A stretch of DNA of 64,000 nt from NCBI GenBank assembly GCA_026122225.1, contig JANEZZ010001959.1:1993501-2057500 (forward strand), given 5' to 3'. The notes beneath the pieces were generated by a model, which was given only the letters and a program-made list of their open reading frames with translations, ran no database searches and was not told where the DNA came from. The position numbers and the translations under genes were made by a program. Shown here piece by piece: positions 52,627 to 63,962 of the stretch. Positions within the stretch are counted from its first letter, which is position 1. Every line of letters starts with the position of its first letter. Origin of the DNA: Heloderma charlesbogerti (Eukaryota; Chordata; Lepidosauria; Squamata; Helodermatidae).

Positions 52627-53607
52627 ATGAATTCGTGGACTGCTATGTCTATGACATGGTTGAAAATTTATTTCTTTGGTCTGACTCTTATCTCAGTCAT
52701 ATTAATAACATGGTATATGGCATTCCCCTCCCACACTGTGATAGAAGATATAAACTGGATGTATTTTTTTGACTACGAACCAGTTTACAAGCAGAATTTC
52801 CTCTTCACGCTACGTGAGCGATTAAAATGTGAAGAGAACGATCCATTTCTGGTCATCTTGGTGACTTCAAGGCCTACAGATGTCAAGGCAAGACAAGCAA
52901 TTAGGATAACATGGGGCTCTCAAAAATCTTGGTGGGGGACCCAGGTTCTGACACTGTTTTTACTGGGTAAAGGAGCAGAGAACAATGAAAATGCTGCCTT
53001 ATCCATAGAAGATGAAAGCATTCTTTATGGAGACATCCTCCAACAAGACTTCCTTGACACTTACAGTAACCTTACCTTGAAAACTATCATGGCATTCAGA
53101 TGGATTACAGAGTTTTGTTCCAATGCTCGGTATGTTATGAAGACAGACTCTGATGTTTTCATCAACATGGACAACTTGGTAAAGTTGCTTCTAAATTCAA
53201 GTGCCTTGGAAAACTTCATTACTGGCTACCCTTTAATAAAAAACCACCCTCACAGAGGATTTCATTGGAAAACCTTTATTTCTTATGGTGAATATCCATT
53301 TAAGGTGTATCCTCCATACTGCAGTGGACTAGGTTATGTCCTTAATACTAAATTGGCTTGCAAGATTTATGAAATGATGAGCCATGTCAAACCTATTAAA
53401 TTTGAAGATGTCTATGTTGGTATTTGTTTAAATATACTTGGCATGAACATCACTATACCTGACGATGCAGAATTATTCTTTTTATACCGAATTAGCTTTG
53501 ATATTTGCAAGTACAAGCACTTGATTGCAGTACATGGCATATCTCCACAGGAAATGATTGCATTCTGGCAGGAAATAACTAGAGAGAATTCAATTCCTTG
53601 CCACTGA
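52627..53607 (+). CDS. B3GALNT1: Beta-1,3-N-acetylgalactosaminyltransferase 1 (globoside synthase)
   Basis: A type II Golgi glycosyltransferase of the GT31 beta-1,3-galactosyltransferase family. In mammals it adds GalNAc in beta-1,3 linkage to globotriaosylceramide to make globoside (P antigen). The 326-residue frame is near the human length of 331. A short cytoplasmic tail precedes a membrane anchor at about 10-32. Next come INWMYFFDYEPVY, the GT31 motif RQAIRITWG (89-97), the metal-binding DSD (174-176) in MKTDSDVFIN, YCSGLGYVL (about 231-239), and FEDVYVGICLN with E260-D261. N-glycosylation sites include NLT, NSS and NIT. I chose the ATG at 52627; the reading frame opens six bases earlier without an ATG. 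The whole coding region lies in one exon, as in mammals. Confidence 0.95.
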   Translation: MNSWTAMSMTWLKIYFFGLTLISVILITWYMAFPSHTVIEDINWMYFFDYEPVYKQNFLFTLRERLKCEENDPFLVILVTSRPTDVKARQAIRITWGSQKSWWGTQVLTLFLLGKGAENNENAALSIEDESILYGDILQQDFLDTYSNLTLKTIMAFRWITEFCSNARYVMKTDSDVFINMDNLVKLLLNSSALENFITGYPLIKNHPHRGFHWKTFISYGEYPFKVYPPYCSGLGYVLNTKLACKIYEMMSHVKPIKFEDVYVGICLNILGMNITIPDDAELFFLYRISFDICKYKHLIAVHGISPQEMIAFWQEITRENSIPCH

Positions 53608-54480
53608 CTCCATCTTATTTTAAAAACTCCAGTCATTTTAGGCCTGAGGACTTTCCTTTAGACGAGGAGTAGGCAGAACTAAGACGGCTGGCAGTGGAGG
53701 CTGGTGGCTCTGATGTCAGTGGGGCGGTGAATCTTCTCCGGGTTTCAGTCAGAACTCTAAAGGAGCTATCCAAGGTGCTCTGCACCTGGTTCTGACTGAA
53801 ACATGGAATGGATTCACTGCCTACTGACAATGGAGCCACTGGCCTCCACTGAGGGCTGGATTGTCTGACATCTTTTAGCTCCTGTAATATATGCTCTATA
53901 TGGACATTTGTGGAGCTGGAAAATAGTTTTAAGGAAAGGCTACCATTCACCTCAGTATTCCATCCCTACAGGACATGCATGTATTGGACATTCCTTATGT
54001 TGAGTTATCATTTTGACATTGATTTTCTAGAAACATATTGGCACATAGACTATATGCATCTGACTGGCCATTGTTGGAACTATGATCTGATCTAGCAGGA
54101 GTATTTGTAGTAAATACAGCCTGCCCCCACCCCCAACAATCAGTTAGCATTCCTTACTCACTGAGCATACTACTCATCTGTTGCACATTCAAGGCAGATA
54201 GCGAGAATGTAGAGCAAAGTTCCTGGGCAGAGTTGCATGAGGAGAGACAGTTTCTGGTCCCAGACTGTTTAGGGCAGGGCCTTAAACGTGCCCCCTGCTC
54301 TCAGCAAATTCCCCCCACCCCTCTTGCCGATTTTCTCATATAGATCGCTGCTAGCAGCAAGGAAAGAGCTCTCTCTCTCAGGATTGCTGGGGTGTGTGTG
54401 TGTGTACATGTGTGCATATATGTGCAGGCCCCCTGCCCCATGAGCCAGCATCACTTGTGGTCCTCGGATCCAAGAAGGTT
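53608..54480 (+). other. B3GALNT1 3' UTR and flank
   Basis: It contains a hairpin MITE (53692-53851) and, at about 54391-54420, a GT run. I found no convincing AATAAA before the LINE-derived one near 54552. Confidence 0.4.
53692..53851. mobile_element. hAT MITE (CAGTGGAGGC family) in the B3GALNT1 3' flank
   Basis: Left arm CAGTGGAGGCTGGTGGCTCT and right-arm complement CAGTGGAGGCCAGTGGCTCC continue pairing through GTCAGTRGG, GTGAATC and TTTCAGTCAGAAC to a loop of about 33 bases. Flanking 8-mers ACGGCTGG and AGGGCTGG match at 7 of 8. It starts 84 bp after the B3GALNT1 stop codon. Confidence 0.75.
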
Positions 54481-54800
54481 GTGCACCCTGGTTTAGGGCT
54501 TGAAAAGCAAGATCTTGAATTCAGCCCGGAAACAGCCTGGCAGCCAGTGAATTCAATAAAGAGCCATCAGAATATGAGCCAATCTGTTGGTCCCAGGCAA
54601 AGCCCTGGTGGCCACATTTTGGACTACATTTTAGTATTGCATTCAAAGGCAGACCCACACAAGTGTGTTACAGTAACCCAGTCTGGAAGTGACTAGAGTA
54701 CGGATAACTGAGACCAGGTCCAATTTCTTTGGAAAAGGTTGCAGCTCACGTACCAAATGGAGTTGGCAAAAAGTTTTTATGGTCACCGTTGACACCAGAG
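54481..54800 (-). repeat. Old CR1/L3-type LINE fragment, minus
   Basis: It follows the reverse-complement order of the CR1 at 26430-26650: TTGAATTCAGCCCGGAAAC, CAGCCAGTGAATTC, CACATTTTGGACTAC and GTGTTACAGTAACCCAGTC. Confidence 0.6.
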
Positions 54801-55059
54801 CATCCAGAAGTAGAGCAGGGTCTCACGCTGCTTCAGAAAGAATGCAAGAATATATAATTACTTCTTCCTATATCTCACCTGGCTGTGCTGTGTTCTTTTA
54901 TTATGTTGTTCTAATTTTTAATTGCTTTGTTTTTAAATTATTCGCTTATGAACCCTGAATGATGGAAAGGTATATTTTTTAAAGAAATTACATTCATTAA
55001 GATGTTCTTGATCTTATTTTTACCTTCTATTTATTACATTTCAGTATAATATTCAGAGC

Positions 55060-55155
55060 TTCTTCACATGAGGCTTAAATCCCGTGTCCTTACTGGTTTC
55101 TGCTTCTGGATTCTTTGCAGGATTAAGATCGGCTCCTTTACATGGGTAGACATGT
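55060..55155 (+). repeat. Third copy of the 14825/15246 repeat
   Basis: CTTCACATGAGGCTTAAATC, CTGCTTCTGGATTCTTTGCA and GGATTAAGATCGGCTCCTTT match the plus-oriented copy at 15246-15345. Confidence 0.5.
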
Positions 55156-55162
55156 GCTTTGA

Positions 55163-55308
55163 ATCATAGAATCATAGAATAGCAGGGTTGGAAGGGGCCT
55201 ACGAGACCATTGAGTCCAACCCCCTGCTCAGTGCAGGAATCCAAGTCAGAGCATCCCTGACAGATGGCTGTCCAGCCTCATCTTGAATGCCTCCAGTGTG
55301 GGAGAGCC
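55163..55308 (-). repeat. CR1 LINE 3' end, minus
   Basis: Same 3' terminus and adjoining ORF2 end as 33583 onward (AATCATAGAATCATAGAATA, then CATCCCTGACAGATGGCTG). Confidence 0.85.
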
Positions 55309-56184
55309 TCAGGTCAGGAAATCAGGTCAGGAAAGGCAGCACCAAGTCCAAGAGGTCACCCACCAGGATGGTTAACGAGCAGTGTTCAGGGAGCTCTTAA
55401 AGAAAAGAGAGCTTCCTTCAGAAAATGGAAGTCTTGCTCCAGTGAGCAAAACAAAAGGGAGTACAAGCTTGCACAAAGGTGATGCAAGTAGGCAATACAA
55501 GATGCAAAAAAGCATTTTGAAGAGCGTATCCCCAATAATATCAAGGTCAACAATAAAGAAGTCTTTAAATATATCAGAAGCAGGAAACCAGCTAGGGAGG
55601 CAGTTGGACCATTGGATGAAAATGGAGTTAAAGGAATACTGAAAGAGGACAGGGAGACTGCAGAGAGGCTGAATTAATTATTTTCGTCTGTCTTCACTGC
55701 AGAAGATATAGAACAGATAGCTGTGCCTAAACTGATGTTTTCAGGAAGGGAGTCTGAGGAACTGAGGCAAATAGTGGTGACAAAAGATGAAGTTCTCAAC
55801 CTTACTGATAAATTGAAAGCAAATAAATCACCGGGCCCAGATGGTATCCATCCTAGAGTTCTTAAAGAACTCAAATATGAAATTGCTGATCTTCTAACCA
55901 AAATATGCAACATGCCCCTAAGATCAGCCTCCATACCAGAGGACTGGAAGATGGCCAGTGTAACATCAATTTTCAAAAAGGGATCCAGGGGAGATCCAGG
56001 AAATATCAGGCCAGTTATCTTAACATCTGTTCTGGGTAAATTGGTTGAAGGCATTATTGAAGATAAAATTAGTAAGCATATAGAAGGACATGCCCTGCTG
56101 AAAAAGAATCAACACGACTTCTGTAAATGTAAGTCCTGTCTCACTAACCTTTTAGAGCTCTTTGAGAGTGTCAATAAACATATA

Positions 56185-57837
56185 CAGTCAGGGCCAGAAA
56201 TATTGGAACAAGGATAACTGTTTTGGCAGTTGGCTTCTGTACATGACCACATTGAAATTGAAAGGAAACACACCCAGATGGGAGCAAAGTCAGGACTTTC
56301 AACGGTAATTCAAGGGGTTTGACAAAAGTGGGGCACTAACCATTCAGGAAGGACAGCCAGTGGCATACACCCCCCCCCATCGTTGGTGGCTCATAAGTAA
56401 CGGAACAAACCAACATCATTTCAAACTTAAGGATCGCCTTTAATACCTGGATGAAAATCCTTTGCAGGCAATGACTGCCTGAAGTCTGGAACCCATGGAC
56501 ATGACCAAATGGTGAGTTTCCTCCCTCGAGATGCTTTGCCAGGCCTTTACTGCAGCTGCCTTCAGCTGCCGCTCATTTGTGGGTCTTTCTGCCTTCAGTC
56601 TTGTCTTCAGTAAGTGAAAAGCATGCTCTGTTGGGTTGAGATCAGGTGACTGACTTGGCCATTGCAGAACATCCCACTTTTTTTTGCCTTGAGACACTCT
56701 GGTAGCTTTTGCTGTATGTTTTGGGTCATTATCCATCTGCAATATGAAGCGGCGTCCTATCAGTTTGGCAGCATTTGGCTGAATCTGAGCAGAAGGTATA
56801 GCCCTATATACTTCAGAATTCATCCTGCTGCTTTTATCAGCAGTCAAGTCATCAATAAACACCAGTGACCCAGTTCCATTGGCAGCCATACATACCCATG
56901 CCATAACACTGCCTCCACCATGTTTGGCAGATGATGTGGTATGCTTTGGATCATGAGCTGTTCCTTTCCTTTTCCATACTTTTCTCTTCCCATTGTTCTG
57001 GTACAAGTTAATCTTGGTTTCATCAGTCCAAAGAATCTTATTCCAGAACTGGGCAGGCTTTTTTATGTGTTTGCTGGCAAAGGCTAATCTGGCCTGTCTA
57101 TTCTTGGGCATTACCAGTGGTTTGCACCCTGTTGTGAAGCCTCTGTATTTACATTCATAAAGCTGTCTCTTGACTGTAGATGTTGACAATGACATGCCTA
57201 CCTCCGCAAGAGCGTTCTTGACCTGGCTAGATGTTGTGAAAGGGTTCCTCCTCACCATGAGCAGAATTCTGCAGTCATTCATTTTAGTTGTCTTCCGTGG
57301 TCTTCCAGGCCTTTTGCTGTTGCTGAGCTTGCCAGTTAATTCCTTCTTTTTCAGGATGTTCCAAACTGTTGTGTTGGCCACTCCCAATGTTTTTGCTATC
57401 TCTCTGATGGGTTGGTTTTGTTTCCTCAGCCTAATGATGGTCTCCTTCACTTGCATGAACACCTCTTTGGACCTCATGTTGGGAGCTCCAGTGAACAGCT
57501 ACCAAACGCAAATGTCACACTCAGAACCACCTCCAGGCCTTTTATCTGCTTGATTGGTCATGGGGTACCCAGGAAACAGGCCACACCTGGCCATGCAGCT
57601 GCTTGTAAGCCATTTGTTCCATTATTTATGAGCCACCAACGATGGGTGTGTGTGTATGCCAGTGGCTGTACTTCCTGAATGGTTAGCGCCCCACTTTTGT
57701 CAAACCCCTTGAATTACAGCTGACAGTCCTGACTTTGCTCCCATCTGTGTGTGTTTCCTTTCAACTTCAATGTGGTGGTGTGCAGAGGCCAACTGCCAAA
57801 ACAGTTATCCTTGTTCCAGTATTTCTGGCCCTGACTG
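56185..57837 (-). mobile_element. Tc1/mariner transposon, complete
   Basis: Both ends read CAGTCAGGGCCAGAAATA outward-in and are flanked by the TA target duplication (56183-56184 and 57838-57839). The inverted ends extend roughly 220 bp with scattered mismatches. A single intact transposase ORF lies between. Removing the element and one TA restores the CR1 reading order. Confidence 0.95.
56440..57477 (-). CDS. Tc1-like transposase, 345 residues, intact
   Basis: A cut-and-paste transposase that binds the element's ends and inserts at TA. The N-terminal half has paired helix-turn-helix regions (about 8-45 and 70-110) joined by GRPRK (58-62). The catalytic triad is complete: D152 in WTDETK, D249 in QMDNDPKH, and E284 in PDLNPTEH. 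There are 34 residues between the last two, the DD34E spacing of the Tc1 group. The glycine-rich GGGSVMAW box is at 187-194. It starts at a genuine ATG and has no stop or frameshift, at the usual family length. This suggests a recently active copy, although the inverted ends differ from each other at several positions. Confidence 0.95.
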   Translation of the reverse strand: MRSKEVFMQVKETIIRLRKQNQPIREIAKTLGVANTTVWNILKKKELTGKLSNSKRPGRPRKTTKMNDCRILLMVRRNPFTTSSQVKNALAEVGMSLSTSTVKRQLYECKYRGFTTGCKPLVMPKNRQARLAFASKHIKKPAQFWNKILWTDETKINLYQNNGKRKVWKRKGTAHDPKHTTSSAKHGGGSVMAWVCMAANGTGSLVFIDDLTADKSSRMNSEVYRAIPSAQIQPNAAKLIGRRFILQMDNDPKHTAKATRVSQGKKKWDVLQWPSQSPDLNPTEHAFHLLKTRLKAERPTNERQLKAAAVKAWQSISREETHHLVMSMGSRLQAVIACKGFSSRY

Positions 57838-58618
57838 TAGATAGGGTGATCTAGTAGATATTGTTTACTTGGCTTTCCAAAAGGCTTTTGACAAAGTCCC
57901 TCACCAAAGACTCCTGAGCAAATTTAGCAGTCATGGAATCAGAGAACAGGTCCTCTTATGGATCAGTAATGGGTTAAAGAACAGAAAGCAGAGAGTAAGA
58001 ATAAATGGAAAATACTCCCAATGGAGAGATGTAAATAGTGGTATCCCACAGGGATCTGTAGTAGCACAAATTATCTGGAATTAGACGTGAGCAGTGAAGT
58101 GGCCAAGTTTGCTGATGACACCAAATTATTTAGGGTGGTTAAAACAAAAAGGGATTGTGAAGCACCCCAAAAGGATCTCTCCAAACTGGGAGAATGGGCA
58201 TCTAAATGGCAAATGCAAGTGTAAAATGATACATGCTGGAGCAAAAAATCCCAACTTCAGATATAACCTGATATTTATTTTATTTACTGATGGGGTCTGA
58301 GCTAGCGGTGACTGCCCAAGAAAGAGATTTTGGGGTTATGCTGGACAGCTCAATGAAGACATAATTAGAAAATGAATTGAGAATAAAACTACCAATATCA
58401 TCCTGCCCTTATACAAATCTATGGTACACTTGGAATACTGTGTACACTTCTGGTCACCACACCTAAAAAAAGATATTGTAGAGCTGGAAAAGGTGCAGAA
58501 AAGTACAACTGAAGTGTTCAAGGGGCTGGAGCATCTCCCCTATGAGAGAAGGCTACAACAGCTGGGATTGTTTAGCTTGGAAAAAAGGATGGTAAGGGTA
58601 GACATGATAAGTAATTCA

Positions 58619-58884
58619 GCCTGCATTCCCGTGGTCGGTGAGACTGAAGGCAAAAGAAGTGGGGCCAAGAATATAAAAAATACTAGCATATTTTAGCTTG
58701 AAGCTCTCACTCCCAGTATCAAAGCTGTAGGAGAGGCATTTCAACCTTTTAGAATGGGGAAAACACTGCACAAAAGCCAGGAAATCACCAAACAGTTGAG
58801 GGAAAATAGGGTGGGGCCTTCTGGGGGATAGATTGGGATTCCAGGAGGGGTGTTTGTCTTGCAGGTCTGAAGTTCTGCACCCTG
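58619..58884 (+). mobile_element. hAT-type MITE, family A, copy 3 (left-truncated)
   Basis: GAATATAAAAAATACTAGCA, TATTTTAGCTTGAAGC, CATTTCAACCTTTTAGAATG and the terminus GTTCTGCACCCTG match copies 1 and 2. The left terminus is missing at the join with the CR1. Confidence 0.6.
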
Positions 58885-60001
58885 CTTAAAGGCTTGGTTT
58901 AGATGATATACACTCAGTTTTGGAGCTTCAACCTCTTTGAAGCATTTGTTGCAGAATTGTAGCCAAACAGATCTCATTAGTAAAGCGAAGCTGTGTATGG
59001 AAACTTTTTATTTACTTTGGTGTAAGAAAAAGCTCACTCCTAGTATATCTCCTTTGACTGCAGTGTAGTATAATGAGGAAATGAATGATCAGGATACATT
59101 ACGAGTCATTCAGGCTTGAAATGATCAGAAATAGGAAGACTAATAAAGGATGGGACAATTAGATTGTATAAAGTACTGTCCAGCTTGGAAGCAACCTCAT
59201 TACTTACATTTCAGTGTTTTCAAGTTTACATGTAGTGAACAAATTTTTAATGGAAGTATGGATCCATAAAGGGTGGGGAAGGTGGGCAACAAGCTTTGAA
59301 TACCTGCTTTCTGGAAAACTAAACTTAAATAGGCTATATGTGTTTTGTTTTAATCTTCCTAGATTTTTAAAAGGATCTTCTAAAACACAGAAGGGAAAAA
59401 ACAATGTCCACGTGTCTTTGTTGTTGTTGTACAAAGCAAAAAGAAATCCTTCCAAGTACTAACATTGCAATCTCTTGCTTAAACACATTGTATGTACAGA
59501 ATAAAGTTAGACCTAAGCTTTAATGGTCTCCTATATGGTGTGTTTTCTTTCCTAAATCAATATAATTGTGGAAAGGGGGATTTTTTCTAGAAAGCAGCTT
59601 GCATTTGATGGATTGACAGCACTTCTGATCTGAGTTGATATTGTATCCATAACAAAAACTGCCCGTGCTTCCACTCATTGATTGATGGTAAGCGAGGATT
59701 ATTTCATCTAAATGCTAACTGTGCTTTTGCTGCCAGCAGCAAAAGCACTATCAATTGCCTTCTTATTTGTGATAGATCTTCAACATCCAGATTACCAAGT
59801 AATAACACCACTAGGTTCATGGGAGTTTGGTACCCTGAAATTGATTTTATAAGGTTCAGAATGCACATCCAGTACTTCTTGTTTTTGGATATGTAATAAG
59901 TTGATGTATCACTAGAGCTCTGCAATTTTTCCAGCAGCAGTCAGAAAATCTGCTTGTTGTTGTGATTAAAGTTTTTTTTTAACCTTACCATTACTTTATG
60001 T
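58885..60001. other. No recognised feature
   Basis: Unique-looking DNA, no gene or clear repeat. Confidence 0.4.
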
Positions 60002-60220
60002 CAGGGGTACGGAACCATTTTGTGGTGCTGGCCTGCCTTGCTGCTCTGTGGGCCAGATAACATCAGTGGGCCCCTTTCCCTCAGCATGGTGAAATGGACT
60101 CATCTGGCAGTGGGAGGAGCGACAACGCCTCCTAGTGCTGGCTGAATCACTGGCTTTGCATGGTGTGCACCATCCCCAAGGACTTGGCACTGGCCGCTTG
60201 CCACCCACATCCCATGCATA
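60002..60220. repeat. Possible hAT-type MITE fragment
   Basis: It starts TCAGGGGTACGGAACC, a hAT-like terminus, followed by GC-richer sequence. I could not find the right end. Confidence 0.3.
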
Positions 60221-60539
60221 CTCATGTGATTCTTTTTGGTTTTTTAAGAGGAGGGATTGGTGCTCTTGTTTGGGAGGTAACTTTTAGAAGTTATATACTT
60301 CCCCCTTACTTTGGGGCTTCTCCTGGCATGCAAAAACCTTTGTTTTGTTAGTAGGTGGCCCCATTTTGCTTACCAAGTGGCAGGCGGCCACTCAAGTTTG
60401 CTATTTGAGGAAAGGATTGTATTCTCTTTAACAACACAAGAAAGGAACTTAAGTATCAAATGTTTCCGTGTAGGATTGGGACATGTGTTTACTGGAAAAG
60501 GAGTCAGTATTTCATAAGGTGTCTAATGCAAAAAGAAAA

Positions 60540-62700
60540 ACAAAACTCATTATTTATTTAAATATGCTTCTTTTAAAGCCTTTATTTTTATTTTAACCAT
60601 ACAACCAAGGTTTTTTTTTTTTTTGCTCAGTAGTTTACACTTCCTACAGACATTAACACAGAATCTGCAGTTGCATGAAACATATATTCTTCACACATCT
60701 ACAAAAAAATCTACCTTTAATGCACATACTAAAGATACCATAGTTACATACAACTAGAAGTGACCATGCACTGTCACTTTTAGGCTTTACCACAGCTAAT
60801 GTTACCGTATTTACATTTCATCTGACCACGTTTCGAATTGTCTCTTAGAGACAGATGTAGAATAAGTACAAAAGAAACCCTCTACTAGTACCAAGAACGA
60901 TGATGTTTCACCAGTTCCTTCTTTTATTCTGCATTATGGCCAAAGCACTGGATTTTGATAGGTTTAAATTGTGATTCGAAATTATGATTTTAGTGTTCAG
61001 ATGCCACACTCGGTTCATTTTTAAATGAATAATGTAAAGAAACGGTTCCAGAATTCTTTCTGTAAGTCCTGGGGGTGCACATCTATATCTTAAGATTTGT
61101 GCACAGGCAACATAAAAGAACACAGCATGCATGTACCAAGCAAGAACATTGTTCTCTAGCTTAACTTCCAGGTCTTCCAGATGATGACATATTTGGAAAG
61201 TCGACAGGCATATTACACATCCACTGTTAATACCTGCAAGAATGTTATGCTACAACTGTGTGTTTGTGTTTTAGAAGCTTTATTCTGGAAGATATGCTAA
61301 GTAGGAAGCACTTCTGATGGCTCTTTTAGATCTGATTCCTAATCTCACCCCTGTATTAAAATGGCCATAGGCGCCTAGTGATTTGCTTTATCTACAGTGG
61401 CACAAACCAGCCTTGATCTCTCATTTCAGCAACATAAGAAAAATGTGTCCTGATATTGTGTTTGTGAATGTTCCATGCAGGGGGAGACAGAAGCACTGGT
61501 TAATTGTTGCTAAACCAGGGTAAGTGATCTCTTTTAGAAGATCCTAAATCTAGTAAATCCTAGATTACTGCAAGGGGGATGAGTTGTCCTTTCATGGTGG
61601 TGCTGGGGCCCTACCACCCGCTCCTATTCACTTCTGAGACAGCACAGTGGCTCTGAGAATTCAGTTGCATATCCGCCAACACTTCCCAAATTTATTTTAG
61701 ACCAGTTTCGGTACAGTGAGTAAGGATTGTGGCTGTAATCCTAGAAATAGTACTAATTAATTTAAAACTGCAACAGCGACAGCTTTTATGAAGCGGCAGG
61801 GCAAAAGGTTTAGTCTTGGCCTGAACTATTAATTGTTCTGATCATGAATAACAGCCAGAATTCTCACTGGAAACTTGCCAGAACCTTTTTACTTATTTTA
61901 ATTTATTTTGAATCTCAGTTGTTCCTATGGAAGTAACTGGGTCATATGTTAACACCAGTTCTACAGAGATGCCTGGCAGCGGCTAAAGTTGCTTTTAAAC
62001 AATACTCTGCAATTAGGGGCAACAACTCTTCTAGGAAATTTAAGACAGACACATTTATGGCTGGGAAAGTTAAGATATGGCTACTTTTCCCAGCCAGAAC
62101 ACTCACTTTTTAATGGAGAATTACATTCTGGAAGATATAACATGTTGGGCTAATGCCCATGAACCTCATGCATTTAATCAAACTGAAATTACAGTTACAG
62201 CATCACTTTACTGCAGTTTGTAAACAATTATAAATACCAGAGCTGCCAACTGCATAAAGAAATAAGAGTCACTTAATTGTATGGTGTTTTGTTTAAATCT
62301 GCATACATTTGCATATAAAATAGTCCTAAAGATTTTTAAAAAACTTTTATATGATGCACACAAATGTCCTAGCTATCTAAGACGCTATCTTAGAAGAGGC
62401 ATTCAGCCCTATGAGAACAATGTGCAATGCCTCTTCTAAAATGATGTCTTCCACCCACAGTTTTGCAAATATTTATATTAAAAATAGTTAATACATTTTT
62501 TAAAAATCTACTGGTTGATCAATCAGATTCAGTTTTTTAATCAATGGAAATGTTTTTAATTGAGTAATCTAATCATCCACCTAAACTTTGCAGCCCTAAT
62601 AACTATGCTATCCAGACTCTTCTTTTCTTGCTACATTCTTGGATTTTTATACTTTTGTCCTAGATGTTCTACTCATTCACTAAATTATTGTATGGGCAAA
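60540..62700 (-). other. Repeat-poor stretch, candidate 3' UTR of a minus-strand gene
   Basis: No interspersed repeat is recognised for over 2 kb, in contrast to the rest of the window. On the minus strand two AATAAA signals (60553-60558 and 60581-60586) lie at its left edge, where a leftward transcript would end. B3GALNT1 is convergent to it. In mammals PPM1L ends tail-to-tail with B3GALNT1, so its 3' UTR is the positional candidate. No coding sequence is present to test this. Confidence 0.3.
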
Positions 62701-63824
62701 GCAATTCTATTGGGGTGGGGGAAGGAGGTAGAACTACCATATATAAAGGTAGTGGTGACTTTTTCTTGTTAATGGCTGTTGCCAGCCTGTTCCATTGCTT
62801 CCAATGAGAGGGAAAATAACCCCCATTTCAAGGTTAGTGGAGTTCTCCCCCTGTTCCATACCCTTTGTAAGGGAAAGGTGAGGAAAGAGGGCAGTTTTGG
62901 ATCCAGCAGATCCAAGGCTTCCCCCAATCCACCCTTAATCCACCCTTTTCAGTCCCCATCAGAGTTGGAGCCCTGATGGGGAGTGATGGCAGCAGATCTT
63001 TCTGCTACCTGAACGTAGACTACCTCCTCCACCTGTAGACCTCCCTTTCTGTCCATGGACAGGAAAATTCGCAATATCCTTTGGCTCCTAAGGTCTTCTC
63101 CCAGGGATAATATTATATCCTAAGGTTATATTTAAAATGTATGAATAGGTTTCCTATGTTTGCCTCAAATGGAAGAACAATGCCACTACAGGAGTTGCAA
63201 CATCCCATTCATAGTTATCCATAGCACACCAATATGGCCTCAAGTCTCCCTAAAAGAGATTATAGGGCACTTTTTTGATAAAAAGTAAAGAATCACTTTC
63301 AAGATCTTTTTTCAAAAACTTTAAAAATATTCCTGCCTTTCAAAGGACCAATCAATTCTGCAGGTCCAGTAATGTCACCAGAGCAAATGAGTATCATAAA
63401 AATAAATAAGCCTGGCATTCATGAAAACATCACAGAACCACAGGTTATTTGTTAGCTCTTTTCAGAGTAGACCACAGACTATGTTATTTGTTCTAGAAGT
63501 ACAATCTGGAGAAATTAAGTTGTTTCACACAGTTGGCTACACATCCATGTGCTCTTGTCTGTAGGTATACCCAGGGCTGCATGGCGTATGGACAGGGTAA
63601 ACAGGCAGTTCAAATGTACACTGATACATGCCATTTGTCACAATCAAGGAGGGTCCAAAATGTACACCCCTCATTATGACAATCCTAGGCATCGCTGCAC
63701 TTCCATCCTGTAATATGCACCCACTATATGACTAAGCTACACACGCACCCAACAACAGGTGTTCACAAGTGTGTGCAGGTTGCAACCAACAAGGTGATCC
63801 TCTTATTTCGCACACACAGTTAAA
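62701..63824. other. No recognised feature
   Basis: Unique-looking DNA with short frames only. Confidence 0.4.
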
Positions 63825-63962
63825 TTCCAGATGAAGCTGAACACTCTAATGTCCCACTGATTTCAATAGGAGAGGTGAATCAACATGCTTAACTCCCTTT
63901 GAAATCAAGGAGGCTTAAAAGTTCTTTATTTTGGCTGGATTGTGCCTACTTCAATGAGACTG
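63825..63962. repeat. Possible palindromic MITE
   Basis: CCCACTGATTTCAATAGGAG and CCCTTTGAAATCAAGGAGGC resemble paired arms, and GGCTGGATTGTGCC a terminus, of a reptile short repeat. Diverged. Confidence 0.4.

Larger units (their letters stand above)
55320..58612 (+). mobile_element. CR1 LINE split by a Tc1 transposon
   Basis: Two parts, 55320-56184 and 57838-58612, form one ORF2. The first part carries NKSPGPDGIHPRVLKEL, SIPEDWKMASVTSIFKKGS and LLELFESVNKH. The second resumes VDIVYLAFQKAFDKVPH, GIPQGSV and KFADDTKLF (after a frameshift), ending LEYCVHFWSPHLKKDI. Stops and frameshifts make it inactive. Its 3' end is replaced by a family A hAT MITE. Confidence 0.85.
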
